Source: PALSA-555 sp035468285 (GTDB lineage: Bacteria > Actinomycetota > Acidimicrobiia > IMCC26256 > PALSA-555). Taken from it: a stretch of DNA of 64,000 nucleotides. Position 1 is the first letter of the stretch, and every line of letters begins with the position of its first letter. Shown in pieces: positions 50,254 to 58,508 of this stretch. Where the stretch lies: contig DATISY010000007.1 in the NCBI GenBank assembly GCA_035468285.1, positions 22,183-86,182 on the forward strand, read 5' to 3'. The notes under the pieces were generated by a model. It did not search any database, had not been told where the DNA came from, and worked only from the letters and a program-made list of their open reading frames with translations. The translations under genes were made by a program, and so were the position numbers.

Positions 50254-51012
50254 TCAGGAGCTGGCCTTCACCGGGGTGGCCAGCGATCCCGATTCGCGTC
50301 GTAGGAGGGCGATGAGCCCGAAGGACACGGCGGCGAGGAAGGCGATGAGGCCGATGATCGCGAGGTCCTGGCCCGGCCAGGACACGCCAGCGCCCTCGGC
50401 GGACCAGAACGTCCCGAAGGTGCTCAACATGATCCCGACGGCGAACTTCAGCGAGTTCTCTGGAACCCGGCTCAGGGGCCGGTGGACGAGAGCGCCGACG
50501 GTCGCCACGACGACAAGCGCAGCGCCCGCACCGACGGCCGCCAACCCGATGTGGCCCTCCGTGCTGCCGAAGGTCACCACGATGAAGGCGACCTCCAGTC
50601 CCTCCAGGAACACGCCCTTGAACGACAGGGTGAACGCATACCAGTCGAGCCGGGCGACGGTGCGATGCTCGGCGTGGCGTGACTCGTCGATCTCGCGGGC
50701 GAAGATCTCATCCTCGTCGTGGAGCGCCCGGAGGCCCGCGGCGCGCAGGATCGCCTTGCGGAGCCACTGCAGGCCGAACACCAGCAGCACCGCGCCGACG
50801 ACGATCCGCAATGCCGAGATCGGCACCTGGGTGAGCGCGGGACCCAACGCGGCCACGACGAGCGCGAGCGCGACGAACGCTGCCGCGACACCGATCGTCA
50901 CGGATCGCCACCCGCGGGTGACGCCGAGCGCCAACACGATGGTGAGTGCCTCGACCATCTCGACGGCGGACGCCAAGAAGGTGCTCACCACCAGCACGAC
51001 GGTGGGGGTCAC
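50254..51012 (-). CDS. COG4280-like integral membrane protein with two acidic intramembrane motifs
   Basis: A 252-residue protein with six to seven transmembrane segments. The two halves carry similar acidic motifs inside helices: ASAVEMVEALTIVLALG near the N terminus and FLEGLEVAFIVVTFG in the middle, separated by a charged cytosolic loop. Such paired Glu motifs resemble those of cation transporters of the GDT1/LysE type, and I believe it belongs to the uncharacterised COG4280 group; a transport role is inference. The GTG has AGGAGAG about eight bases upstream. Confidence 0.75.
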   Translation of the reverse strand: MTPTVVLVVSTFLASAVEMVEALTIVLALGVTRGWRSVTIGVAAAFVALALVVAALGPALTQVPISALRIVVGAVLLVFGLQWLRKAILRAAGLRALHDEDEIFAREIDESRHAEHRTVARLDWYAFTLSFKGVFLEGLEVAFIVVTFGSTEGHIGLAAVGAGAALVVVATVGALVHRPLSRVPENSLKFAVGIMLSTFGTFWSAEGAGVSWPGQDLAIIGLIAFLAAVSFGLIALLRRESGSLATPVKASS

Positions 51013-51096
51013 GGGGTTCTCTCCTCGGTCATGACCCCTCGAGTCTCATCGGCCGGCCGGTCGGCCGCCAGCCCGGCAGCGGAACGGGCTGGCGTG

Positions 51097-51618
51097 TCAG
51101 CGACCGCTGCCGTCCCGTCGCGGTGACTGGGCATCGCGTTCACCGACGGCGGTGATGCTCCCATCGGTCTCGAGCACGCACTCCCGGACCCCCGTGGTGC
51201 TCGCGAACCCGCGTCCTCGCAGCGCGGCGTCGAGGTCAGGAAGGGTCAAGCCGACCCGGCGGAGATGCTCCTCGATGATCGTCCCGTCGTGGACAAGCAG
51301 GATCGGGCCGCCGTTCACGAGATGGCTGAGAGTCGGGACGCGCAGGAACACGACGGTCAGCAGCCGGTTCAGGATGAGCAGCGTCGCCGCGGACACGAGC
51401 CCTGCAGCGAGGGAGAGGTCACCGTGGATCATGGCCGTCTCCACTGCGCTGCCGAGCAGGAGGACGACCACGAGATCGAGGGCGCTGAGCTGCGCCAGCT
51501 GGCGCCGGCCGAAGAATCGCAGGAGGAGGATGAGGAAGAAGTAGATCCCCGCGGTCGACCCCGCGACGACCAGCAGGGTGCCGGGGGAGGAGCTGCCGGC
51601 AGCGGCGACCGTGGGCAC
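51097..51618 (-). CDS. DUF421 (YetF-like) membrane protein, copy 1
   Basis: A 173-residue DUF421 protein: three N-terminal transmembrane segments containing FGRRQLAQLSALDLVVVLLLGSA, then a cytosolic alpha/beta domain with GGPILLVHDGTI and ECVLETDGSITAV. It is divergent from two further DUF421 genes. The minus-strand start is a GTG with TATCTT five bases upstream. DUF421 proteins are widespread, linked to spore and membrane functions in bacilli, but have no agreed activity. Confidence 0.87.
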   Translation of the reverse strand: MPTVAAAGSSSPGTLLVVAGSTAGIYFFLILLLRFFGRRQLAQLSALDLVVVLLLGSAVETAMIHGDLSLAAGLVSAATLLILNRLLTVVFLRVPTLSHLVNGGPILLVHDGTIIEEHLRRVGLTLPDLDAALRGRGFASTTGVRECVLETDGSITAVGERDAQSPRRDGSGR

Positions 51619-51668
51619 AGACCAAGATATGCCGGAACCGGCCCCGGCCCACGAGAGCGAGCCCCGGC

Positions 51669-52202
51669 ATGCCCCTGCTCGCGCAGGTGTTCGACTACCC
51701 GAGCGTCAGCGGCGCAGCGACGATCGCCGCCAAGACCGCGGTGATCTACGTGTTCTTGATCGTCGGGCTCCGGGTGCTCGGCAAGCGCGAGTTGGGACAG
51801 CTCAGCCTCTACGACCTGGTCATGGTGATCATCCTCGGCAACGCGGTCCAGAACGCCATGATCAACAACGACAACACCCTCGGTGGCGGCCTCGTCGCCG
51901 CAACGGTGCTGCTGCTCCTCAACTGGGGATTGAACCGGGTGATCACCCACTCGCGCACCGCGGAGCGGGCCCTCGTCGGCGACCCGATCCTGATCGTCCA
52001 CGACGGCAAGCCGTTGCGGGACCGGATGCAACGACAGGGCATCACGATGGACCAGCTGATGGCGGCACTGCGCGAGCACGGTGTCGACGACGTCACGGAC
52101 GTGCATATGGCGGTGCTGGAAAGCGACGGGACGATCAGCGTCGTCCCGGCCGGCACGACGGTGCTCAAGACTCGCCGCCATTACCGCGGGTTGCGGCTGT
52201 GA
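51669..52202 (+). CDS. DUF421 (YetF-like) membrane protein, copy 2
   Basis: A 177-residue DUF421 protein. Three transmembrane segments include LGKRELGQLSLYDLVMVIILGNAVQNAMI, and the soluble part has GDPILIVHDGKPL, MAVLESDGTISVVP. It is closer to copy 3 than to copy 1 in the NAVQNAM stretch. Its stop overlaps the copy 3 GTG by four bases, so both are translated together. Confidence 0.88.
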   Translation: MPLLAQVFDYPSVSGAATIAAKTAVIYVFLIVGLRVLGKRELGQLSLYDLVMVIILGNAVQNAMINNDNTLGGGLVAATVLLLLNWGLNRVITHSRTAERALVGDPILIVHDGKPLRDRMQRQGITMDQLMAALREHGVDDVTDVHMAVLESDGTISVVPAGTTVLKTRRHYRGLRL

Positions 52203-52717
52203 GCCTCCTCCTGGCGGTCGCCCCGCTGAGCGCGACCCGTGTCGGTGAGCAAGCGGCCAAGACATTCATCCTGGTCGTCGTGCTGCTCGTCGGTTTCCGG
52301 CTCGCGGGCAAACGCGAGATCGCACAGTTCACCGTGTACGACCTCGCGATGGTCATCGCCCTCTCGAACGCGGTGCAGAACGCCATGACCGGAGGCTTGG
52401 GGAACTTCGAGATCGGACTCGTCACGTCGAGCACCCTCGTGCTCACCGCGTGGGTGATCAGCCGCGTCATCGCCCGGCGACCACGCCTGGAGGCCGAGGT
52501 CTTCGGAACCCCGACGCTGCTCGTCAACGACGGGCGCGTACTGACGGCGCGATGTCGGGCGGCCAAGGTCTCTCCCGAGGAGATCGCCGAAGCTTGCCGG
52601 GAGCACGGCGTCGACGGTCCGCGCGACTGCCACCTGGCCGTGCTCGAGGTCGACGGATCGATCAGCGTCGTCGCCCGGGCCGAGCCCGAGCCGGACCGGC
52701 CCCCGCCGCCCGCCTGA
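52199..52717 (+). CDS. DUF421 (YetF-like) membrane protein, copy 3
   Basis: A 172-residue DUF421 protein. The signature is AGKREIAQFTVYDLAMVIALSNAVQNAM, followed by FGTPTLLVNDGRVL and LAVLEVDGSISVVA, with a short Pro-rich tail. The GTG is embedded in the copy 2 stop (GTGA). A hairpin followed by five T bases (52808-52852) ends this two-gene unit. Confidence 0.87.
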   Translation: MSLLLAVAPLSATRVGEQAAKTFILVVVLLVGFRLAGKREIAQFTVYDLAMVIALSNAVQNAMTGGLGNFEIGLVTSSTLVLTAWVISRVIARRPRLEAEVFGTPTLLVNDGRVLTARCRAAKVSPEEIAEACREHGVDGPRDCHLAVLEVDGSISVVARAEPEPDRPPPPA

Positions 52718-52807
52718 CGCCCGCGCCTCCCGCCGCGACCGCGGAGCGTGACCGCGGCCGGTTCCACATCTCACGTAGCGCGACGTTGTGGCATCACGAA
52801 ACCAAAC

Positions 52808-52852
52808 AACCGGTGTCGGAGCGGGGGTGTGGGTGCGCCGAGTCCGGTTTTT
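52808..52852 (+). terminator. Terminator of the DUF421 pair
   Basis: AACCGG and TCGG pair with CCGA and CCGGTT to give a two-part stem, and the 3' arm runs into TTTTT (52848-52852). It lies 90 bases after the last DUF421 stop and directly before the next promoter. Confidence 0.55.
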
Positions 52853-52854
52853 CG

Positions 52855-52884
52855 TCAAGTTGAGCGGCCGGGGGGCCGTCAATA
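52855..52884 (+). promoter_or_regulatory. Candidate sigma-28 (FliA-type) promoter before glucosaminidase gene
   Basis: TCAAG at 52855-52859, a 15-base spacer, then GCCGTCAATA at 52875-52884. The spacing and the GCCG core equal those of the site at 40679-40708; both continue TCAAGTT. The leader to the start codon would be about 40 bases. Confidence 0.5.
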
Positions 52885-52925
52885 CAGGAAGGCCGCAGCG
52901 CGCGGCTGGCCTCGCCTGACTGCCC

Positions 52926-54080
52926 GTGACACCCATGACCCAACCGTTCCGCTGTCGAGCCGCCGTCCGTGCCGCGCTCCTGCTCGGCATCGCGGTCCTG
53001 ATCGCGGCCGCCTCGATTCCAGCCGGCGCGCAGACCCCCCCGCCATCCCCGCCGACACCCCCCGACGTGCTCACCACGGTCGCCCTGGAGCTATCGCGCA
53101 CGACGGCGACGCTCGACTCCGTGGCCCGCGCCGAGGCGGACGCACAAGCCCGCCTGACGGCGGCGCAGGCGGTCCTCGCGGACGTGACCGCCCGCACCAC
53201 GGTGACGAAAGCGCAGATCGACCAGCTGAAGGCACAACTCGTCGGTCGGGCCGCGCAGGTCTACGAGCAGCACAACAACAACGGCGCCGTGCTGCGGGTC
53301 CAGCATGTGATCGACATCGCCGCCGGTGAGCAATACACGAACGCCGCGGCGATCGACGGCAGTCGTCAGCTGCAGCAGCTCAACCTCGTCGAGGCCCAGC
53401 TCGAGCAGGAGCAGGCGCAAGCGGCAGCGACGCGTCAGGCCATCGCCGACGACGAGCTCCGCCTGGAAGCATCTCGATCCAACCTCGAGGCGGTTCGCGC
53501 TCGAGACCAGGCGCTACTCGACCGCGTCGGCGCGATCACGATCATGGGCGATTCCCGACTCACCGCCGCGCAGGTCGCGGCGTGGTTCCACTCGACCGGT
53601 CAGGTCGCCCATCTCCCCGACGGGACCACCATCGACAACCTCGCGGGGATGTACATCGAAGAGGGCGCGACCGAGCATGTCCGGGGTGACGTCGCGTTCG
53701 CGCAAGCCATCATCGAGACCGGTTCCTTCGGCCAGACCCGGGGCAACAACTACGCCGGTATCGGCAACTGCGACTCCTGCAACGGGCAAGGCATCATGTT
53801 CGCGACGCCTCAAGACGGTGTACGGGCCCAGATCCAGCTCCTGCGCAGCTACGCGGATCCCAGCAGCCGGGCCGCGACCCTGGCGCACCTGCCTGAGCCC
53901 GCTCTCTTCGGCGGAACCCCGGCGGCTGCCGCCGCGTCGTACGACTCGTTCGCTTACAAGGGCGCGGCGCCGGTGTGGAACGTCATGGGCAACGGCAAGT
54001 GGGCCACCGATCCCGACTACGCGACGAAGGTCCTCGACATCTACGCCCGCATGGTCGGGTTCGCCGCGACCCACGGCTGA
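52926..54080 (+). CDS. Exported coiled-coil glucosaminidase (FlgJ/GH73-like)
   Basis: A 384-residue exported protein. The signal peptide covers about residues 13-36 (cleavage after PAGA), then a Pro-rich linker, a long coiled coil (about 50-200) like that of murein-hydrolase activators, and a C-terminal glucosaminidase domain (about 215-380) with YIEEGATEHVRGDVAFAQAI, the acidic IIETGSFG segment, and NNYAGIGNCDSC. It should cut or hold peptidoglycan outside the membrane. The domain is paralogous to that at 9764-10594. GTG 52926 is used; ATG 52935 is in frame and equally possible. A sigma-28-like promoter upstream suggests expression with motility genes. Confidence 0.87.
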   Translation: MTPMTQPFRCRAAVRAALLLGIAVLIAAASIPAGAQTPPPSPPTPPDVLTTVALELSRTTATLDSVARAEADAQARLTAAQAVLADVTARTTVTKAQIDQLKAQLVGRAAQVYEQHNNNGAVLRVQHVIDIAAGEQYTNAAAIDGSRQLQQLNLVEAQLEQEQAQAAATRQAIADDELRLEASRSNLEAVRARDQALLDRVGAITIMGDSRLTAAQVAAWFHSTGQVAHLPDGTTIDNLAGMYIEEGATEHVRGDVAFAQAIIETGSFGQTRGNNYAGIGNCDSCNGQGIMFATPQDGVRAQIQLLRSYADPSSRAATLAHLPEPALFGGTPAAAAASYDSFAYKGAAPVWNVMGNGKWATDPDYATKVLDIYARMVGFAATHG

Positions 54081-54156
54081 GGTCACGCGCCTCGGAGTCC
54101 TGAGCGGGAGGACGCGGCGCATCAGGTGTCGCGGCGCGCGGGCCATGGTCCCGGCG

Positions 54157-54657
54157 TCAGTCCCCCGTCGCGCCGTCGAGCTGCTCCCGCATCATGTCGA
54201 GGTGCCCGGCGTGCCGGGCCGTCTCCTCGATCAGGTGCACGAGCACCCACCGCGCGCTGACCAGCCCGAAGGTCCGATGCGACCGGATGCTGAGCTGGTC
54301 GAGCGAACCGATATCCGCGACGATCCGCCGAGCGGCCTCGTTTTCGGCCTGGTAGGCGGTGACGACCGACGCGATCGTGTCGGTCGGTTCGAGGCGGAAG
54401 GTCACGGCGTTGTCGGGGCCCGAGAAGAGGGCCACGTCCTGCCCAGCCAAGTACCACCGGAACCACAGCCGTTCGGCCCACGCCAGATGGCGGACGATCC
54501 CGAGGGGGCTCAGGCCGCTCGGGGTGGCGACCCGCGCCGCCTGCTCCTGGGTCAGCCCGTCGACCTTGCGCGCCGCCACGGCCCGGTACCAGTCGAGGAA
54601 CTCCCCGAGCATCGGGCGTTCGTCGGCGCGCCCACCCAGCGCATCATCATCCATCAC
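54157..54657 (-). CDS. DinB/DUF664 family protein
   Basis: A 166-residue four-helix-bundle protein of the DinB superfamily. The metal-binding histidines are in IVRHLAWAERLW and ETARHAGHLDMMRE. Members in actinobacteria include mycothiol- or bacillithiol-dependent transferases, so a thiol-transfer detoxification role is possible. The GTG at 54657 lies six bases from a minus-strand TACGAT (54669-54664). Confidence 0.87.
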   Translation of the reverse strand: MMDDDALGGRADERPMLGEFLDWYRAVAARKVDGLTQEQAARVATPSGLSPLGIVRHLAWAERLWFRWYLAGQDVALFSGPDNAVTFRLEPTDTIASVVTAYQAENEAARRIVADIGSLDQLSIRSHRTFGLVSARWVLVHLIEETARHAGHLDMMREQLDGATGD

Positions 54658-54699
54658 CGTGGAATCGTACGGTGCGCGATCTTCGCGGGGGACGGCGCT

Positions 54700-55545
54700 C
54701 TAGAGACCGGCGTCACCCAGTCGGCTCCGCAACCCGGGGTCGCGGACGAACACCGGGAGGTTGGCGCCGTCAAGGTACGAGGGCCGGGCGGAGGACCCGC
54801 CGTCGACCGCGAGTACCTGACCGGTGACGAACCCTGCGAGGTCGGACAGCAGGAACACGACCGCACCGGCGATGTCGTCCGGGTGGCCGCGTCGCCCGAG
54901 CGGGATCGCGGCGCGCTCGTCGACCGTGTCCGCCGGGCTGCGCTCCGGCTTGTTGCGTGGGACCCGGACGGTGCCCGGCGCCACCGCGTTGACGCGAATG
55001 CCGAGTGGTCCCCACTCCAGTGCCGCGGTTCGCATCAGTGCGACCAACCCGGCCTTCGCCGCGGAGTACGCCGCGCCGAACGGCATCGCCGATAGTCCGG
55101 CGATCGACGCGATGTACACGACGCTGCCGGGGGTGCCCTGGTCGACCAAGCGGCTGGCAACCGCTCGTGACGTCACGAACGCCGACGCCAGATTCAGTCG
55201 GATCACCTCGTCGAACGTGGCGGGGGCGAGGTCCAGGAGCGCCGACCATTGGTCGAGCCGGAGGCCTCCCGCGACGTGGACGAGGCCGTGCAGCGCAGGG
55301 CCTTCATCGACCGTTCGGGCCACCGCGTCCGCGTCACGCACGTCGACCACGGTGAACCGGTGGGGACCGTTGAGGTCACGGAGCGCGTGCTCCGCGACGG
55401 CCAGACGGTCGGCGTCGATGTCCCACGCGACGACGGTCCCGCCCGCTTCGGCGAGGAGCCGACACACCGCGGTGCCGATCCCGCCACCCCCCGCGCCGGC
55501 GACGACCACGGCCCGCCCCGACAGACTCATTCGGTCACTGATCAT
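54700..55545 (-). CDS. Short-chain dehydrogenase/reductase
   Basis: A 281-residue SDR with the full catalytic set: NAD(P)-binding VVAGAGGGGIGTAV, the VHVAGG strand in place of NNAG, catalytic Ser in YIASIAG, and YSAAKAGL with Tyr and Lys. It ends with the usual GQVLAVDGGSS and an extra C-terminal tail of about 25 residues. The ATG at 55545 has GGAGGA upstream. Substrate unknown. It is divergent from two further SDR genes, with 24 bases between the start codons. Confidence 0.9.
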   Translation of the reverse strand: MISDRMSLSGRAVVVAGAGGGGIGTAVCRLLAEAGGTVVAWDIDADRLAVAEHALRDLNGPHRFTVVDVRDADAVARTVDEGPALHGLVHVAGGLRLDQWSALLDLAPATFDEVIRLNLASAFVTSRAVASRLVDQGTPGSVVYIASIAGLSAMPFGAAYSAAKAGLVALMRTAALEWGPLGIRVNAVAPGTVRVPRNKPERSPADTVDERAAIPLGRRGHPDDIAGAVVFLLSDLAGFVTGQVLAVDGGSSARPSYLDGANLPVFVRDPGLRSRLGDAGL

Positions 55546-55569
55546 CGGGTCCTCCGTCGTGGGCGGTCG

Positions 55570-56400
55570 GTGAGACGCGCGCCTAGCATCTCGCGCCGGG
55601 CCCGACGAGAGGGGAAGGCAACGCCCGCGGACGGGGACACGGACCGCGACGCCGTCCCGACGCTGCTCGCGGGCCGAGTCGTGCTGGTGACCGGCGCCGC
55701 CTACGGCCTCGGACGGGATCTCGCGCTCGGCCTGTCCGCCTCCGGCGCCGCGGTGGGCCTCGTCGACGACGCGGCGACCGGGCCGGTCGCGGCGAGGATC
55801 ACCGAGTCCGGCGGCGAGGCCGTCGCCGTCGACGCGCCCGTTCAGTCCCGCGCCGACGCGGCGGACGCGTTCGAGACGGTGGCCGGCGCGCTTGGCCCGC
55901 TCAACGCAGTCGTCCACGCGTCGCTCGACCTCGATGCGATGATCCCGGCCCCGGTTGTTGGGCTAGCGGACTCGGAGTGGGACACGCGCTGCGAGGCGCC
56001 GCTCCGCCGCGCGCTGGCATGCACCCAGGCGGCGTTCACGCACCTGCGCCCCCACGGGGGCCGGCTCGTGTTCATCACTCCGACGGTTGCGCTCACCGGC
56101 GCCGCGCGACTGGTGCCGTGCACGACGGCTTTGGAGGGAATCCGAGGGCTCGCCAAGTCCGCGGCACGGCAGTGGGGCCAGCACGGCATCACCGTGAACT
56201 GCGTCGCGCCACCGCTCGAGCTGCTGGCCGCGGACGGGCGCGACGCGCCGGAGCCCACGGTGGGTGGCGCCGCGCTTGGTCGCGGGCCCGACGGACGCCG
56301 CGACGTGGCACCGGTCGTCGCCTGGCTCGCCAGCCCGTCCGCCGGCTTCGTGACCGGGTTAACCGTCACGGTCGACGGTGGGATCGTGATGGCCCCATGA
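55570..56400 (+). CDS. SDR-fold protein lacking catalytic residues
   Basis: An SDR-like protein of up to 276 residues. The nucleotide loop VLVTGAAYGLGRDLA is intact, and LTVTVDGG ends the fold, but the active site is gone: YxxxK reads CTTAL, and the preceding Ser is in ITPTVALTG where no serine stands. A cofactor-binding or partner role is likely. The start is uncertain: GTG 55570 is the nearest usable codon, but a TAGCAT (55584-55589) and a purine-rich GAGAGGGGAAGG (55607-55618) lie downstream of it, hinting at a non-standard start. The stop overlaps the next ATG. Confidence 0.75.
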   Translation: MRRAPSISRRARREGKATPADGDTDRDAVPTLLAGRVVLVTGAAYGLGRDLALGLSASGAAVGLVDDAATGPVAARITESGGEAVAVDAPVQSRADAADAFETVAGALGPLNAVVHASLDLDAMIPAPVVGLADSEWDTRCEAPLRRALACTQAAFTHLRPHGGRLVFITPTVALTGAARLVPCTTALEGIRGLAKSAARQWGQHGITVNCVAPPLELLAADGRDAPEPTVGGAALGRGPDGRRDVAPVVAWLASPSAGFVTGLTVTVDGGIVMAP

Positions 56401-57158
56401 GCGGTCTTCTCACCGGGCGGGGCGTGCTCGTCACCGGCGCCGGCCGCGGGGTCGGGCGGGGAGTCGCGCTCGCCTGCTCCGCCGCGGGGGCTGACGTCGT
56501 CGTTGCGTCCCCCCGGGAGAACGGCGCCGACACCGTCGCCGAGATCATTGACCGGGGCGGCACGGCGACCTGGGCGCGCTGCGACGTCACGAGCGCCGAG
56601 GACGTCGTGGCCGCGGTGGCCACCGCGGCCGGTCGTTGCGGTCTGCACGCCGTCATTCACAACGCCACCAGCCGCCGGTCGAGTGAGCCAGCGCAGGTCG
56701 AGGACATCGACGCGGAGCTCTGGGAGGACCACGCCGGCGTGTCGCTGCGCGGAGCGCTGCACTGCGCCCAGGCTGCCCTCCCGGAACTACGCGTGCGTGG
56801 GGGACGGTTCAGCGTGATGACGTCACCGGCCGGGATGGAAGGCAGTGCCATGCTCCCGGCCTACGGGATCGTCAAGGCGGCGTTGCGCGGGTTCGCCAAG
56901 AGCCTCGCTCGCGAATGGGCCCACGACGGGGTAACCGTCACCGTGGTGTCACCGCTCGCCGAGACGCCCGCGATGACGAACGCTTACCGCGAGGATCCAG
57001 CGCTGCAGGGCCGCCTGGCCCGTCGGGTCCCCCTTGGGTATCTCGGGGACCCCGAGGCCGACATCGGTCCCGTCCTCGTGTTCCTCGCCAGCGACGCCGC
57101 CCGGTACGTCACGGGGCAGACCCTTCCGGTCGACGGCGGCCGCTTCATGACGCTCTGA
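56397..57158 (+). CDS. Short-chain dehydrogenase/reductase, active-site intact
   Basis: A 253-residue SDR. It has VLVTGAGRGVGRGVAL, the catalytic Ser in MTSPAGMEG, AYGIVKAALRG with Tyr and Lys, and ends TGQTLPVDGGRF. It would be an NAD(P)-dependent alcohol/ketone oxidoreductase. The ATG is embedded in the stop of the inactive SDR gene (ATGA), so one active and one inactive SDR subunit are translated together and may form a mixed oligomer. Confidence 0.9.
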   Translation: MSGLLTGRGVLVTGAGRGVGRGVALACSAAGADVVVASPRENGADTVAEIIDRGGTATWARCDVTSAEDVVAAVATAAGRCGLHAVIHNATSRRSSEPAQVEDIDAELWEDHAGVSLRGALHCAQAALPELRVRGGRFSVMTSPAGMEGSAMLPAYGIVKAALRGFAKSLAREWAHDGVTVTVVSPLAETPAMTNAYREDPALQGRLARRVPLGYLGDPEADIGPVLVFLASDAARYVTGQTLPVDGGRFMTL

Positions 57159-57434
57159 TCACCGGCAGCACCGCCCAGGCGCGGGCTCGCACGTCGCCGC
57201 CGCACCAACCGAACAATGGTGCGCATGTTGCATCCCAAACTGACCCACCACGCCGCGTTGCTGGAAGTGGCAAGGTGGAATAATGGGCGGTGGCCACGGT
57301 TCAGACGGGCGATCCGCGCTCGATCCTGGCCGACCCCGCCGGCGACGAGACACGGCTCGCACGACGCGGCGTCGGGCAGCGCCCCAACCCGCCCATCGCC
57401 ATGTCGCACTGCCTCGCGGCACCCGGAGCTCAGC
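57159..57434 (+). promoter_or_regulatory. 276-base intergenic region with weak promoter
   Basis: TTGCTG at 57258-57263 and TAATGG at 57281-57286, 17 bases apart, could be a housekeeping promoter for the downstream oxidoreductase, leaving a leader of about 140 bases. Nothing else was recognised here. Confidence 0.35.
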
Positions 57435-58406
57435 ATGACCGCCCCGTTCGCGCCCGGCTCCGTCTCCCTTCGCCTCTATCCCCACAACAACCTTCCGGCG
57501 CCCGAGCTCGTCACTGAGCTGCGCGTGCAGGCCGCCCTCGCGGCTGACCACGGCTTCGACGGCGTCATGACGAGCGAGCACCACGGTGGCTTCGCCGGCT
57601 ACCTCCCCAACCCGCTCCAGGTGGCCGGCTGGTGCCTCGACGCGATGCCGTCGGGGTGGGCCGCGCCGTGCCCGCTCCTGCTACCGCTGCGACCCGCCGC
57701 GCTCGTCGCGGAGGAAGTCGCCTGGCTCGCGGCGCGGTTCCCGGACCGGGTCGGCGTCGGGTTCGCCGCCGGCGCGCTCCCCACCGATTTCTCGATCATG
57801 GACGTGCCGATGGAGCACCTCGCGGACCGGTTCACGGTCGGGCTCGAGCGTCTCGTCGGTTTCCTGCACGGCGGCGCGCCCGACGCGCTCGCCGAGGACC
57901 CGGCGATCGCGGCGTGTGTCGAAGCTCCGATACCGATCGTCAGCGCAGCGATGGGATTCACCGCGGTGCGCCGTGCCGCACGCCTCGGCATCGGGTTGCT
58001 CTTCGATTCGCTTTCGACACCGCCGCGGTGTCGCGAGCTCACGGACGCGTACCGCGACGCGGGGGGATCGGGTCCCTGCATCCTGATCCGTCGCGCTTGG
58101 CTCGGCGAGGCTCCCCGGGGTCAGGTCGACGAGCAGCTCGACCGGTACCGGAGCTACACGCCGCGGGGAGCCCAAGCCCACTGGGGCGACGACGAGCTCG
58201 CGGGAGCGACCGACGCCGGCGCGGTCGCGGAGCAACTGGCCGACGCCGTACAGCTGGCAGGCACCGACTCGTTGAACGTCCGAGTCCACGTCCCGGGCGT
58301 GTCCAAAGACGCGGCGCGCGCCCAGATCGCGGGCTTGGGCGACCAGGTCGTCCCGAAGGTCAAGGCTGCGCTGCAGGCCAGCGGGCCCGGCACGGCGCGC
58401 ACATGA
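57435..58406 (+). CDS. LLM class (F420-type) oxidoreductase
   Basis: A 323-residue luciferase-like monooxygenase-family protein. It has FDGVMTSEHHGGFAGYLPNP near the N terminus, a signature-like segment of the family, WLAARFPDRVGVGFAAG and PIPIVSAAMGFTAVRRAARLGIG. It probably uses F420 or FMN; the substrate may relate to the SDR genes upstream, but that is inference. The ATG at 57435 has GGAGCTC upstream. The plus-strand reading of its first 73 upstream codons is not protein-like and was left out. Confidence 0.85.
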   Translation: MTAPFAPGSVSLRLYPHNNLPAPELVTELRVQAALAADHGFDGVMTSEHHGGFAGYLPNPLQVAGWCLDAMPSGWAAPCPLLLPLRPAALVAEEVAWLAARFPDRVGVGFAAGALPTDFSIMDVPMEHLADRFTVGLERLVGFLHGGAPDALAEDPAIAACVEAPIPIVSAAMGFTAVRRAARLGIGLLFDSLSTPPRCRELTDAYRDAGGSGPCILIRRAWLGEAPRGQVDEQLDRYRSYTPRGAQAHWGDDELAGATDAGAVAEQLADAVQLAGTDSLNVRVHVPGVSKDAARAQIAGLGDQVVPKVKAALQASGPGTART

Positions 58407-58508
58407 TGTCCGGCGGGCGGCTCTACCGCTTCGATAGGCCGAAGGGCACGTGACCGGCCGTTCCGACGGGCCGGCGTCGGCTTCCGCTGCGACAAACGGG
58501 TGCGCCAT

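Noticed and set aside
52808..52925. c-di-AMP (ydaO-type) riboswitch before the glucosaminidase
   Set aside because: CGCCGAGTCC resembles the start of the motif, but the remaining conserved segments are missing and only about 90 bases are available.
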